Shown one piece after another: positions 35,264 to 44,570 of a DNA stretch of 47,024 nucleotides. The number at the start of each line of letters is the position of its first letter. The first letter of the stretch is position 1. A program made the position numbers and the translations under genes. Under the pieces are notes generated by a model. It was given only the letters and a program-made list of their open reading frames with translations. It was not told the origin of the DNA and did not search any database. The stretch lies in contig CAIYXP010000199.1 in assembly GCA_903930145.1 (NCBI GenBank), positions 1 to 47,024 on the forward strand, in the 5' to 3' direction. This DNA is from an uncultured Methylococcaceae bacterium (lineage in GTDB: Bacteria; Pseudomonadota; Gammaproteobacteria; Methylococcales; Methylococcaceae).

Positions 35264-36649
35264 TTATCTTGGTGTAGAGCGACTTTTAACAGCCCAAAGT
35301 TTAAGATCCCCATCAGACAATTGGTTAAGTTTGACATGAAAGCCAAGTCCATGCTCTGATTTCTCGACTTCCTTCCAAAGCGTATTGTGCTTATCGGCAA
35401 CAAGTAAAAAGCAAGATGTGTTCTCATCACAATATATTCCTTGGGGAGGGCTACTTTTAGGCTCCAATTCAATGCCGTATACACCCCCTTTTAAAAGTTT
35501 ATCAAGTTCGTTGGCTTCAGCAATGAAGCACTGATTGAAAAATTTGTCTCTTATATCTTCAGGTAGTTTGGCTGTAAGATAAAAACGAGCATTATCTGCA
35601 ATCATTTTCTTGAAGAGATGACTTGTCTTCGCCAAGAATCTGGAATAAGTTGAATCGGTTTTGATAAATTCAATAGGTATCTCCACAACGTCAAGTTCCA
35701 ATGAAATGTTAAGCAAACTGATAATAGCTTGTATCAGAATAATTAAACTATTTTCTAGATCGTCATGTTGATATAGCGGCACATTTTCAGAGATTGGTGT
35801 TCGTTCTTTGGTTCTTGTTGTTGACAAATCAGAAAACAGATTGAGCAGCAAGTTGTAGAACTGATGCGGATGCCACGACACATGTTTACTTTGCTCAAGT
35901 AACAGTTTGAAACGGTTAAGAGACTGTAGGCTGAGTAAAGCATCAATTTCCTTATGATCCCGCGCAGTTGTTCGTCTAAGCCAATCGACATGTGTCTGAA
36001 TACAAAGCGCCAATTCCCTTTCCAAAAATGCGATTAGTTGGCTTAAATTTGGTATTTTGTTAGCTTCTAAGCAAGGAGGAATAAAATTTTCATCAAGGGT
36101 TACAAGTTTTCCATTGACTTGTTTGATGCGAGCTATGGGGAGCGTTATATACCCATTTATATCCTCGGCAATTAGTTCAAAACAATGCCGAGCGACACGG
36201 AGTTCTTTTTTTATCTTGCCGATAAAATCATTATCGTCAGAGATTTTTCTGGGGACTGCCGCAAAACGGGTTTTGGTTCCTACCAGCGCACCGCTAGGCA
36301 TCGAATCTCCATCAATCGCGTTGACACCAGCAACCCATGTGTTTTCTGGCAATCCTAAAAACACAAGGACATTACTAGAACCTGATGGCAATTTAAGCGA
36401 AACTGGAATATCATCATCCTCGTCTAAGGAAAAAGGGGTTCCATCAGGCAAAATACCCTCACAGCGGCTAATGCCGAAAGCACCCTCATTAAGTAAGCCT
36501 TGGTCAACTTTGATTGATCTCACTCCCCATTGATAGGGTGCAATACTTTGCAAGGAACTCTTGAAATAGTCTAAGAGATACCGTTCCTGTCGCTGAAAAT
36601 GCTGGGGTCTTAACAGCATTCCCTCGTACCATACAACCTTTTCTTTCAT
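35264..36649 (-). CDS. tssK: T6SS baseplate-membrane connector TssK
   Basis: 461 residues, the usual length. The N-terminus has the TssK hallmark VVWYEGMLLRPQHFQRQERYL, followed by PYQWGV. Further matches are LPIARI-type beta segments, HPHQFYNLLLNLFSDLST, and a C-terminal YLTAKLPEDIRD and FHVKLNQLSDGDLKLWAVK. TssK trimers link the baseplate to TssL and TssM. The gene lies between tagH and tssL in the minus-strand operon. Confidence 0.95.
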   Translation of the reverse strand: MKEKVVWYEGMLLRPQHFQRQERYLLDYFKSSLQSIAPYQWGVRSIKVDQGLLNEGAFGISRCEGILPDGTPFSLDEDDDIPVSLKLPSGSSNVLVFLGLPENTWVAGVNAIDGDSMPSGALVGTKTRFAAVPRKISDDNDFIGKIKKELRVARHCFELIAEDINGYITLPIARIKQVNGKLVTLDENFIPPCLEANKIPNLSQLIAFLERELALCIQTHVDWLRRTTARDHKEIDALLSLQSLNRFKLLLEQSKHVSWHPHQFYNLLLNLFSDLSTTRTKERTPISENVPLYQHDDLENSLIILIQAIISLLNISLELDVVEIPIEFIKTDSTYSRFLAKTSHLFKKMIADNARFYLTAKLPEDIRDKFFNQCFIAEANELDKLLKGGVYGIELEPKSSPPQGIYCDENTSCFLLVADKHNTLWKEVEKSEHGLGFHVKLNQLSDGDLKLWAVKSRSTPR

Positions 36650-36717
36650 TTTATTACCTTCCTTCCGCCTGTTAAATTAAGTATGATTGGTTGAAACCCT
36701 CCCAGTTAACGCCATTG

Positions 36718-37821
36718 CTATTGTGCATGTTTACAGCGGTACGAATCCTCAACTTTCTCATAGGTTTCGGAAATAATCGACTTGAATCCGTCTTTACATA
36801 ATTCAGCGTAACTTTTCTTGAATGCATCCCAATCAATCGATCCTGCTGCAAGACGTTTTATTGGGTTTTTATTGCCTTGGTTTTCAAATAGACTTGGTTT
36901 TATCCGACATAAAATCTCCTTTGGTAAAGACTTCATCACCTCGAGCATTGCATATTGATGAGCTATAATATCTAGGAATATGCTGTCCAGCAAAATACCT
37001 GCATTTTCCGATTGAAGTCGTAACAGCTCACCAATAAATGAGTCTACACGATTATCGATGACTTCGTCTTCAGAAACAGCTTCCGATAAAATCCTATCTT
37101 TAATTGAATTATCTCCAAACCTAGTTTTTCTCGGAATATCTAATTCCTCCTTGATTTTGTTGCGGACATCCAATAGCAAAATAATTCCTTTGACTGCCTT
37201 ACGCATCAGCTCATCGGAATTTTCGTCGAAACTACCCGACTTGGCTTTAACATCTACCTTATCAATAACTAAATTTGTTGGAGAAACTGGATTTTGTGTG
37301 CAAGGCGGTGGCTGGCCTCTCTTGCAAGGTAGCGCTCGGCCTTCCTTTTGATAATGTTCTTTTAACCATTCAGCTATGCAACAATCAACGCTTCTTTCGT
37401 TATCTTGCTCAGATTTAGGAATACCCTCATTCTCAATTGGATGACCGACATTGATAACAGACTGGCTTAACGAAGACAAAGAAACCTTGATAACATAAAT
37501 GGCAGGGTCATCGCATAGCGAAAAATAATCACCATCACACAACTCCGTTGGCGTATCCTTTTCTATCCTTCTATCATTGAGGAAAACTCCGTTTTTGCTT
37601 CGATCAACGACGTAATACTTGCCATTTTCGAATCTTACATCGCAGTGTTCTCTGCTTATTCTCTTTCTATGTGTTGGAGCTTCTTCGTGTAGACACCAAA
37701 CCTCACCACTATCACTCTTGTCAACCCGACCTATGGTGAGCATGCCTGTTGTAAGCGTTTTGCATCTTTCGATGTGGCCCATCAAGTCGCTTGGTTCGGT
37801 TATAGTCAGCGTTAAAAACAT
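36718..37821 (-). CDS. tagH: T6SS FHA-domain protein TagH (Fha)
   Basis: 367 residues; the ATG at 37821 is preferred over the GTG at 37824. The N-terminal FHA domain (about 20-105) has all expected residues: LTIGRVD, RISREHCDVRF and SKNGVFLNDRRI, so it should bind phosphothreonine. The C-terminal region (about 190-367) is helical and matches the usual T6SS FHA C-terminal domain (DDIELLRLQ-like and KRLAAGSIDWDAFKKSYAEL). In other T6SSs this protein is activated by a PpkA-type kinase and reset by PppA. Two kinases and a PP2C domain occur in this window. First gene of the minus-strand T6SS operon. Confidence 0.93.
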   Translation of the reverse strand: MFLTLTITEPSDLMGHIERCKTLTTGMLTIGRVDKSDSGEVWCLHEEAPTHRKRISREHCDVRFENGKYYVVDRSKNGVFLNDRRIEKDTPTELCDGDYFSLCDDPAIYVIKVSLSSLSQSVINVGHPIENEGIPKSEQDNERSVDCCIAEWLKEHYQKEGRALPCKRGQPPPCTQNPVSPTNLVIDKVDVKAKSGSFDENSDELMRKAVKGIILLLDVRNKIKEELDIPRKTRFGDNSIKDRILSEAVSEDEVIDNRVDSFIGELLRLQSENAGILLDSIFLDIIAHQYAMLEVMKSLPKEILCRIKPSLFENQGNKNPIKRLAAGSIDWDAFKKSYAELCKDGFKSIISETYEKVEDSYRCKHAQ

Positions 37822-37824
37822 CAC

Positions 37825-38041
37825 AGTTCAACCTTAAATCATCACAATTAATCATAATGGTAAAATATCACTTCCACTTATATTGAGCCATACTTAGTTT
37901 GAAAACGGTTACCTGACTGCGAGAATTAATCTTAGTGGTTCGCGAGAAGTCTGCGCAAACTCAGGGTTCCATATCCAGTTAAGCTGGTGCGAAATTTCTA
38001 CATCGGAGGATTCCTAGACACATATCGAATATGCCCCCGCC
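37825..38041. promoter_or_regulatory. Upstream region of the tagH-tssK operon
   Basis: A gap of about 217 bases between the gltL stop and tagH. It should hold the promoter of the tagH-tssK-tssL-tssM-tssJ-tagF operon. I saw no convincing -24/-12 pair: a GG-N10-GT on the minus strand lacks the -12 GC. No copy of the TGTGCA palindromes found before hcp was seen either. So this operon may be controlled differently. Confidence 0.4.
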
Positions 38042-38773
38042 TCAGTGCTTTAAAATCCGTGAAAGAAACATCCGCGCTCGTTCAGAACATGGTTGGTTGA
38101 AAAATTTCTCTTTGTCGTCATCCTCTACAATTACACCACCTTCACCCATAAAAACCACCCGGTTGGCAACTTGGCGGGCGAAACCCATTTCGTGGGTTAC
38201 ACAAACCATTGTCATCCCATCTCTGGCCAAGTCAACCATGACATCCAACACCTCACTAATCATTTCAGGGTCAAGAGCGGAGGTAGGCTCATCAAACAAC
38301 ATGGCGACAGGATCCATGCACAAAGCCCTTGCGATTGCGACACGTTGTTGTTGACCACCGGAAAGTTCGTTTGGATATTTGCTCGCGTGCTCAAGGAGTC
38401 CCACCCTTTCCAAAAGCGCAAACCCTTTATCCTTTGCCTCACCTTGGCTACGCTTGAGCACTTTAGTTTGCGCCAGAGTGAGATTTTGCATCACATTGAG
38501 ATGAGGAAACAATTCGAAATGTTGAAATACCATACCGACACGGGATCTCAGCTTGGCAATATTCGTGCTTTTGTCTTTCAAAGAAAACCCATCGACAATG
38601 ACTTCACCCGATTGAAATGTCTCCAACCCATTGATGCATCGGATCAGTGTGCTCTTCCCTGAGCCAGATGGACCGCAAACAACCACCACCTCGCCTTGAC
38701 GGACATGAGTCGTACAATTGTTCAACACCTGAACGTTGCCATACCATTTATTGATATTCTTGATTGAAATCAT
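38042..38773 (-). CDS. gltL: Amino-acid ABC transporter ATPase (GltL-like)
   Basis: 243 residues, an ABC ATPase of the polar amino-acid uptake family. Walker A is GPSGSGKST, the signature is [15 protein letters not shown], Walker B is [12 protein letters not shown], and the switch His lies in [13 protein letters not shown]. The membrane-facing sequence fits GltL/GlnQ. It overlaps gltK by 4 nt and is the last gene of the glutamate/aspartate-type import operon. Confidence 0.93.
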   Translation of the reverse strand: MISIKNINKWYGNVQVLNNCTTHVRQGEVVVVCGPSGSGKSTLIRCINGLETFQSGEVIVDGFSLKDKSTNIAKLRSRVGMVFQHFELFPHLNVMQNLTLAQTKVLKRSQGEAKDKGFALLERVGLLEHASKYPNELSGGQQQRVAIARALCMDPVAMLFDEPTSALDPEMISEVLDVMVDLARDGMTMVCVTHEMGFARQVANRVVFMGEGGVIVEDDDKEKFFNQPCSERARMFLSRILKH

Positions 38774-39468
38774 TGTTGCAAGCTATTCCCCGTATTGACA
38801 AATCGGGTCTGCAAACATCCGACACCATACGATGCGGCAAAGCATAATAAAAAATAGATTAAACCCGAAAATATGAATAGCTCTACATAGGCATGACGGT
38901 TATTGGCAGCGGTGTAAACTGTTCCGAAGAAATCCAATAAGCCACCAACATACACTAAAGATGTGTCTTGAAAAAGGATTATGGCCTGTGTCAACAACAC
39001 CGGAAGCATATTGCGAAGTGCTTGTGGCAATACTACCCATCTCATGGTTTGAGCATAGTCAAGACCTAAAGCATAAGCCGCTTGAACTTGGGTTTTTCGG
39101 ATACCCTGAATGCCAGCCCGGATAATCTCCGCATAATACGCTGCTTCAAACAAAGAAAACCCCACCATAGCTAAAGGTAGGCGCATTTCAACATTGTCTG
39201 GTAAGCCAAATATATGCCGTGCCCATGCTGGTGCCAACAGAAAAAAACCTAGTAGCACCATCACCAAGGGGACTGAGCGAAAAAAATTAATATACATGAT
39301 CACCGGCCATGAAAGTACGGGGATAGCTGAAAGGCGCAACAAGGCCAACAAAACTCCCCCAGTAATCCCAGCTAATACAGCCACTCCAGTAAGCTTCAAG
39401 GTTAACATCATCCCTTTGCCTAATATAGGCAACACGGAAGATATTGCGTCCCAGTCAAATTCGTACAT
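38770..39468 (-). CDS. gltK: Amino-acid ABC transporter permease (GltK-like)
   Basis: 232 residues from the ATG at 39468, which overlaps the gltJ stop by one base (TAATG); a longer frame starting at 39504 lies inside gltJ and is not preferred. It has several hydrophobic helices and the HisMQ-family motif [29 protein letters not shown]. It begins YEFDWDAIS, as GltK does. Together with GltJ it forms the inner-membrane channel. Confidence 0.92.
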   Translation of the reverse strand: MYEFDWDAISSVLPILGKGMMLTLKLTGVAVLAGITGGVLLALLRLSAIPVLSWPVIMYINFFRSVPLVMVLLGFFLLAPAWARHIFGLPDNVEMRLPLAMVGFSLFEAAYYAEIIRAGIQGIRKTQVQAAYALGLDYAQTMRWVVLPQALRNMLPVLLTQAIILFQDTSLVYVGGLLDFFGTVYTAANNRHAYVELFIFSGLIYFLLCFAASYGVGCLQTRFVNTGNSLQQ

Positions 39469-40211
39469 TAATGCTTCCCCAAAAATCCGGGAATCCAAAC
39501 CCATCTCTCCACCCTTCTCATCAACACCATAGTAAGTAGATTTAAGGCGAGATAGGCCATTGTGATAAAGATAAAGGACTCATAAGGTACACATACTGAC
39601 TGGCATTCTGCCAATGCACCAGCCTGATAGGACAATTCGACAACTCCTATAGTGCTGCAAACTGCTGAATTTTTGAAGATATTCATCAATTCCGATGTCA
39701 GTGTCGGCAACATCATCCTCAACGCCATAGGCATTAGCACATACCGGTAGGTTTGAGGTAAGCTTAAGCCTAAGGCAATCCCAGCGTTTTTCTGTCCCAT
39801 CGACAAAGCTTCCAAACCGGCACGAACATGTTCTGCCAATCTGGCGGATGTAAACAAACCGAGCCCAATAACAGATATGGAAAACCGTTGTATCGCTGGA
39901 TCTAGTTGCTTATACTCATCCCCCCAATCGATGGGTAAAAATTCAGGGATGACATAATACCAAATAAATAACTGAACCATCAGCGGGATATTGCGGAATA
40001 GTTCAACATGAGAGCGTGCAACAAGCTGCAAGCCAACTATGGGGACAGTTCGAAGAATGCCGACCAACAAGCCAACAACTAAGGCTATAAGCCAAGCTGA
40101 AACCGACAGGGTTAAGGTCATCCATAAACCAGACACCATCCATTCAAGATAAGATGATTCGCCTGTCGGCGGTTGCTGTAGAAAGGCACCCCAGTTCCAG
40201 TGATAAGACAT
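39468..40211 (-). CDS. gltJ: Amino-acid ABC transporter permease (GltJ-like)
   Basis: 247 residues, beginning SYHWNWGAF as GltJ does. The permease coupling motif is AGIALGLSLPQTYRYVLMPMALRMMLP, and the periplasmic segment FRNIPLMVQLFIWYYVIPEFLP is typical. Its stop overlaps the gltK start. It follows the binding-protein gene gltI after about 125 nt. Confidence 0.93.
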   Translation of the reverse strand: MSYHWNWGAFLQQPPTGESSYLEWMVSGLWMTLTLSVSAWLIALVVGLLVGILRTVPIVGLQLVARSHVELFRNIPLMVQLFIWYYVIPEFLPIDWGDEYKQLDPAIQRFSISVIGLGLFTSARLAEHVRAGLEALSMGQKNAGIALGLSLPQTYRYVLMPMALRMMLPTLTSELMNIFKNSAVCSTIGVVELSYQAGALAECQSVCVPYESFIFITMAYLALNLLTMVLMRRVERWVWIPGFLGKH

Positions 40212-40336
40212 CTGATTGAATTAGTCAACCAATTTTAAGAGGTGATAATAGATCGATGGAATATGACAGCTATGATTGCACAAATTACCTCTGTGCTTAA
40301 GGATGTCCATTTTAATGAGTACATGACACCTAGCCC

Positions 40337-41239
40337 TTAATCAAAACTTTTGTCGTTTGGATGGCTGAACAAAACCTTCATATCCTCGCTCATTGGATAA
40401 TTCAGATTGACGTTCTTGGGTGGAATCGGGGATTCAAACCACTTCTTGTACAGTGTGGCTATTTCGCCTGAAACCATGAGTTTTTCCAAAGCGTTGTCTA
40501 CCACTTGTTTAAAGCGTTTGTCTCCCTTCGGTAATATGCAACCATAGGCTTCTTGGGATAGCGGTGGACCAACAATTTCCCAGGCATCAGGTTTTTTTGC
40601 TTTGGCCCGCTCACTGGCCAACAGCACATCATCCATCACAAAAGCAACCGCTTTGCCTTGTTCCAGATTCAAGAACGACTGACCGTGTTCTTTCGCCAAG
40701 ATAAGCCGCATTTGCTGATTTCCGTCCTTACCTATATTACGTTCATTTAACAGTTGTTCCGAGGTGGTACCTTGTGTGGTAGCCACGTTCTTGCCTACCA
40801 GATTGCTAACTTCTTTAATTGATGAACCTTTTTTGACTAGCATTCGAATGCTTGCAATGAAGAAGGTATTGGAAAAGTCAACTTGCTCGCGCCGCTTAGA
40901 GTTGTTAGTGGTGACCCCACACTCGATACTAATTTCACCGTTCAATATCAGCGGAATACGGTTTTGTGCAGTAACCAGCTTTTTTTGTACTGTCAGTTCG
41001 GGCAGTTTGAGTTCAGTTTGGATCGCATCAACGATTTTCTGCAGCAAATCTTGGGAGTAACCAATGACCTCCTGCTGTTCATTGAAATAGGAAAACGGCA
41101 TGGCGGATTCGCGGTGACCGATAGCGATGGTTTTGGATGTGCTGATTTTTTTGAGGGTATCAACCTCTTCGGCGTGTAGCGGTGGTAGGCACGCACCTAA
41201 GGCTAATAGGCTGATGACAAATTTTTTGTTGCTTAACAT
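40337..41239 (-). CDS. gltI: Glutamate/aspartate-type periplasmic binding protein (GltI-like)
   Basis: 300 residues. A signal peptide ends at PPLHAEE. The mature part is a family-3 solute-binding fold: SKTIAIGHRESAMPFSY, IECGVTTNNSKRREQVDFSNTFF, VGKNVATTQGTTSEQ and the hinge-adjacent GKAVAFVMDDVLLA. These resemble GltI, which binds glutamate and aspartate. AAGGA lies seven bases before the ATG. Substrate assignment rests on family resemblance and on the gltIJKL gene order. Confidence 0.92.
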   Translation of the reverse strand: MLSNKKFVISLLALGACLPPLHAEEVDTLKKISTSKTIAIGHRESAMPFSYFNEQQEVIGYSQDLLQKIVDAIQTELKLPELTVQKKLVTAQNRIPLILNGEISIECGVTTNNSKRREQVDFSNTFFIASIRMLVKKGSSIKEVSNLVGKNVATTQGTTSEQLLNERNIGKDGNQQMRLILAKEHGQSFLNLEQGKAVAFVMDDVLLASERAKAKKPDAWEIVGPPLSQEAYGCILPKGDKRFKQVVDNALEKLMVSGEIATLYKKWFESPIPPKNVNLNYPMSEDMKVLFSHPNDKSFD

Positions 41240-41300
41240 ATTTTTTTCCTTGTTCTATGGAGATTTCGATTAAGACTAACTTGTTTGGAATCGCTTGGGT

Positions 41301-42488
41301 TCAATGACCGTATTGTTTCAATAAGGCTTCAGCACGTTTATTGTAGACTTCTTCTGGAATCAGTCTCTTTTCTTTCAGTTGCAGAAGATCATTAAGCTTT
41401 TGTTCTAAAACATCCACTTTTGAAGTTTTTATATCCTGGCGTATTTTGTTATTTACCTCTTCAGATTTATGGGTTTTATCGGTTGCAGACGCTGCTGCCC
41501 CTCCACAATCGGCGGGGATACGCAGAGTTGCTCCAACATTAATCAAATTAGGAAAGGGAATATTCTCCTTATTAGCCTGCCAAATGACCCGCCACATTGA
41601 CCAATTTCCGCAATGGATTCTCGCGATATCAGACAGGGTTTCTTTATCTTTTACAATGTGATTTGTAAAAGAAGTGGGTTTTTCTGGTGTCACTCGCGTC
41701 TCAACAAGTGGTTTTGGGATATAGCGGTCAATGATTTTTTGCAAAGACCCGTCCAGTTCAAGCTGTTTGATTATCTTACTCACTTCATCACGCAGATCAG
41801 GATAGGCTTTGTTGAAGCCCACACCATAGGAGTCTGAAGTCAGTGGACCCTCCACCAAGAACCCTTTACTAGCCCGGGGCTGTAATTTAACGTAATCTTG
41901 TGCAAATCCGTCGACTTCCCCATTTAAAAAGGCAGCAAACGCCTCTTTATCGGTTGGATATATTTTACGTTCTATCTGGTCTGGATAATATTTCTCGAAA
42001 GCCTGATTCATGGTGGATGTTTCCCCCTCAATGGCGACTGTCAGATGCTTAATATTGTTGCTTACGCCGATATCTTTCCAAGTGCTGCCTTCATATTTTT
42101 TCGACAACAATAGCCCAACTCCGGTCACCAAATAAGGTGTGGAAGAAAAATCTATCAGCTCACGGCGTTCTTTGGTAACCGAAAGACTGTCAACTACAAT
42201 GTCCCCACGATTGTTTAACACACAAGGTATGCGGTCGTTCACGGTCTCCAATCCTTCAAACCGGGCTTGCACTCCCAAACCTTTGGCGATGCGTTGGCTC
42301 AGATCTATATCTATGCCAACGCGTGTGCCATTTTCCATAAATTGGATGGGGGGAACATTGAGGTTTTTTCTCATGCAAATGATAATCTCACCACTTTTTT
42401 TGATATCATCAAGGTTTCTGGCTACCGTTTGAGTAGAAACCTCAACCAAAACCATCAATAGCATACAAGCATACAATTTTTTTATCAT
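41301..42488 (-). CDS. Solute-binding protein fused to LysM and a helical C-terminus
   Basis: About 395 residues from the ATG at 42488 (a TTG at 42500 is possible). A signal peptide precedes a family-3 amino-acid-binding domain (about 30-262): SGEIIICMRKNLNVPPIQF, DIVVDSLSVTKERRELIDFS and the AIEGETSTMNQAFEKYYP segment. It then has a LysM domain (about 280-330, VKDKETLSDIARIHCGNWSM followed by NLINVGATLRIP), a peptidoglycan-binding module. A C-terminal helix pair (about 360-395, LEQKLNDLLQLKEKRLIP) resembles SHOCT. It lies 14 nt after the second kinase gene and before gltI. I infer a wall-anchored amino-acid sensor linked to the kinase, rather than a simple importer partner. Confidence 0.85.
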   Translation of the reverse strand: MIKKLYACMLLMVLVEVSTQTVARNLDDIKKSGEIIICMRKNLNVPPIQFMENGTRVGIDIDLSQRIAKGLGVQARFEGLETVNDRIPCVLNNRGDIVVDSLSVTKERRELIDFSSTPYLVTGVGLLLSKKYEGSTWKDIGVSNNIKHLTVAIEGETSTMNQAFEKYYPDQIERKIYPTDKEAFAAFLNGEVDGFAQDYVKLQPRASKGFLVEGPLTSDSYGVGFNKAYPDLRDEVSKIIKQLELDGSLQKIIDRYIPKPLVETRVTPEKPTSFTNHIVKDKETLSDIARIHCGNWSMWRVIWQANKENIPFPNLINVGATLRIPADCGGAAASATDKTHKSEEVNNKIRQDIKTSKVDVLEQKLNDLLQLKEKRLIPEEVYNKRAEALLKQYGH

Positions 42489-42502
42489 GAGTGTTCTCAA
42501 AT

Positions 42503-44032
42503 TTACTTATTCATAAGTTGACATTTTCCAATTGAACCTGGCCCACATTTCCCGTTGCAATCTATAGCCATATTCAAATTAGCCCCATCTAATTTCGCAC
42601 TTGCGTAATTGGTATCGCATAGGTTGGCTTCTTCCAGATATGCACCCCTCATATCCGTATGGCTCAAATCAACACCGTGCAGATTAGCCTTGCTTAAATA
42701 GGCACCCTTTAATTCCCTGAAGCCATTTCTTATGGCTTCCACTAATATAGGCTGACTATAAACCCCATTATCATCTAAACCATTTATTATCCAAGACGGT
42801 AATCCTGTGGCCTCTTTAAAATTGGCATATTGAGGGTTATAATTTGGTGGAGGTGCTGTATCTCCGAATTGGCATCCCGCGTAGTCTTTTTCGTTTTCGC
42901 TGTAGTTTTGGCAAACACGTTTTTTGGTTGGCGTTTCATAAATTACATTTGGATGCTCGTTCCCATTCTCATTTATGTTAATTTCGAATAGATTTTTAAA
43001 TATGATTACCAGAATTACAGCTATCACTAGAAGTAATGAGCCAAATAGCATCAAATCTCGCTTTGCCTCCTTCTTGACTATCCCACCTTTAGCGTTTCCT
43101 GCTTGAGGAACGTCACACTTAGGAATGATCTCATCCAAAAATTTCTCCACTGATTTAGTTCTATCTTTTCTGGCAAATTCAAGCCCTTGTTTTAGCGCTT
43201 TCCACTGCTTTTCACTCAAAACTTTTACTGGCTTTAAAGTTAGACCTTCATCGCGTGCTTCACGTGCTCCTTTGTTGCTACCAAACGGCTTTTCCCCTGT
43301 GAATAGCTCATAAGCGATGCAAGCAAGGGCGTATATGTCGTCACGAGAATCTGGTTCCCAATTTTTCGGTAGCCTTTCCAAAACTTCACAACTAGCGTAA
43401 TCAAGTGTATACGCATTGAATTCATCAGATGCTGATATATTGATTTGAGATGGTTTATAATGGTCTCGAACAATACGTGCTATTCCAAAATCAATAACTT
43501 TTATTTCATTATTATCAGTAATAAATATATTGCTTGGTTTTATATCCGAGTGAATTATATTTTTTGAGTGAGCGTAGATTAGCGCATTAGAAATGTCTTT
43601 GATGATAGAATATGTTTTCGAAATATCTATAGGATTTCCCTTCATCAGTTGTGATAATGGATAACCCGACAAATATTCCATTTTAATAAAGTATACATCA
43701 TACGCATCATCTTTTTCATAGCTCCAAACACTTATTATATTGTCATGCTTATGCAGCTCCTGCGTTCTCAATGCTTCCTCTTCAAAAGCTTGCATTGCAC
43801 GTGGGTGATTTTTAAATGCCTTTCCGATAGTTTTGATTGCTACAAAAGATTTTTCAGGATTTGTAATAAGTAAATCCCTTGCTTTAAAAACCACTCCCAT
43901 TCCACCACCACCGATTCTTTTTTCAAGCAAATACCTCTTAGCTAAAGTAATCCCTTCCCTGATATCTAGAGGTTTTTTATCAATATCTGCCGATGTCATA
44001 TCTTTTGTTTGAATTGGTGGGTTGTCCTGCAT
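42503..44032 (-). CDS. Transmembrane Ser/Thr kinase with pentapeptide repeats
   Basis: 509 residues. The kinase domain (about 30-300) has the Gly-rich loop IGGGGMGVVF, VAIK (Lys67), HSDIKPSN (His161-Asp163, again lacking the Arg of HRD) and DFG (181-183). SEKQWKALKQGLEFARKDR precedes the membrane segment and matches the first kinase, so the two are paralogs. One membrane helix lies at about 327-347. The extracytoplasmic part has Cys residues (374, 387) and ends with pentapeptide repeats (about 441-486, LKGAYLSKANLHGVDLSHTD). No VWA domain. First gene of the operon with the LysM binding protein and the gltIJKL genes. Confidence 0.9.
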   Translation of the reverse strand: MQDNPPIQTKDMTSADIDKKPLDIREGITLAKRYLLEKRIGGGGMGVVFKARDLLITNPEKSFVAIKTIGKAFKNHPRAMQAFEEEALRTQELHKHDNIISVWSYEKDDAYDVYFIKMEYLSGYPLSQLMKGNPIDISKTYSIIKDISNALIYAHSKNIIHSDIKPSNIFITDNNEIKVIDFGIARIVRDHYKPSQINISASDEFNAYTLDYASCEVLERLPKNWEPDSRDDIYALACIAYELFTGEKPFGSNKGAREARDEGLTLKPVKVLSEKQWKALKQGLEFARKDRTKSVEKFLDEIIPKCDVPQAGNAKGGIVKKEAKRDLMLFGSLLLVIAVILVIIFKNLFEININENGNEHPNVIYETPTKKRVCQNYSENEKDYAGCQFGDTAPPPNYNPQYANFKEATGLPSWIINGLDDNGVYSQPILVEAIRNGFRELKGAYLSKANLHGVDLSHTDMRGAYLEEANLCDTNYASAKLDGANLNMAIDCNGKCGPGSIGKCQLMNK

Positions 44033-44094
44033 ACTTGTTGCTACCTTCCATCAAAAGTCAGCTTGAGTGTATTGAATAAGTGTAAATATCCCAA

Positions 44095-44107
44095 ACAGAG
44101 TCGGGGG
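44095..44107 (+). repeat. 13-bp direct repeat, left copy
   Basis: ACAGAGTCGGGGG, identical to 44630-44642. The two copies bracket the IS200-type remnant and may mark ends of an older element or a duplication. Confidence 0.4.
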
Positions 44108-44169
44108 TTTAGTTTGCGAACCTCTCGAAGCAGCTTAACTGGGTCGCTAGCGCTGCTCAGTGGTTCTTG

Positions 44170-44186
44170 AGCCACCAAAGGTGGCT
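44170..44186. repeat. Perfect hairpin next to the IS200-type remnant
   Basis: Seven-base arms AGCCACC and GGTGGCT around an AAA loop. IS200/IS605 transposases recognise such subterminal hairpins. A role here is inferred from its place beside the transposase remnant. Confidence 0.35.
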
Positions 44187-44233
44187 GGTTCAATTCCAAA
44201 GCTTCAGTTGTTCGAGTCACTCGTCCTCCCCTT

Positions 44234-44570
44234 CCTACTTGCAGATGTACTTGAGAATCGTCGCCTAATCACGTCCCACCGTGGAAGCAAAGCAACCCTT
44301 CGCTCAAAAGTGCTGGGCGACGAAGCTATGCTTTCGCACCGTACACACGAACCAAGTGGATCACTTGCGACACCGCATACTTCGGCGAGATCGAAATCAG
44401 CATGTAGAAGTGATCGAGCATCAGATGCTCTTCTTCAATCCGGTACTCCTTCTGCGCGGCCAAGAAGGTTCGCGGACAGGCTCGGCAGGGTGTGTCCCAC
44501 ACAATTCGAGAGAACCGGCAAGTGGTGAAGGACTACTATCTTACAGTGGCGGCAGGGGGAAATTCCGATT
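44234..44570 (-). pseudogene. tnpA: IS200/IS605 family transposase TnpA, degenerate
   Basis: Translating the minus strand gives segments of a Y1 transposase in pieces: EYRIEEEHLMLDHFYMLISI, SPKYAVSQVIHLVRVYG, then SFVAQHF-stop-AKGCFASTVGRD-stop-ATILKYICK and a stop at 44234. These align with the IS200 pattern (EGHLMPDHVHMLISIPPKYAVSQV and QHFWARGYFVSTVGRDE). In-frame stops replace conserved codons, an internal piece appears lost, and the His-x-His catalytic pair reads HFY, so the protein would be inactive. Only the 3' half is recognisable and the 5' end is uncertain. Flanked by the 13-bp direct repeats. Confidence 0.75.

Larger units (their letters stand above)
44033..44233. other. Short non-coding stretch with hairpin and 13-bp repeat copy
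   Basis: No gene is seen. It contains ACAGAGTCGGGGG at 44095-44107, repeated at 44630-44642, and a perfect hairpin AGCCACC-AAA-GGTGGCT at 44170-44186. It lies next to the 3' side of an IS200-type transposase remnant, where IS200/IS605 elements carry a subterminal hairpin, so it may be that element's end. The upstream region of the kinase gene also falls here. Confidence 0.4.

Noticed and set aside
44150-44205. tRNA-like T-arm (GGTTCAATTCC) next to a hairpin
   Set aside because: No acceptor stem, D-arm or anticodon arm could be drawn around it, so it was not called as a tRNA or attachment site.
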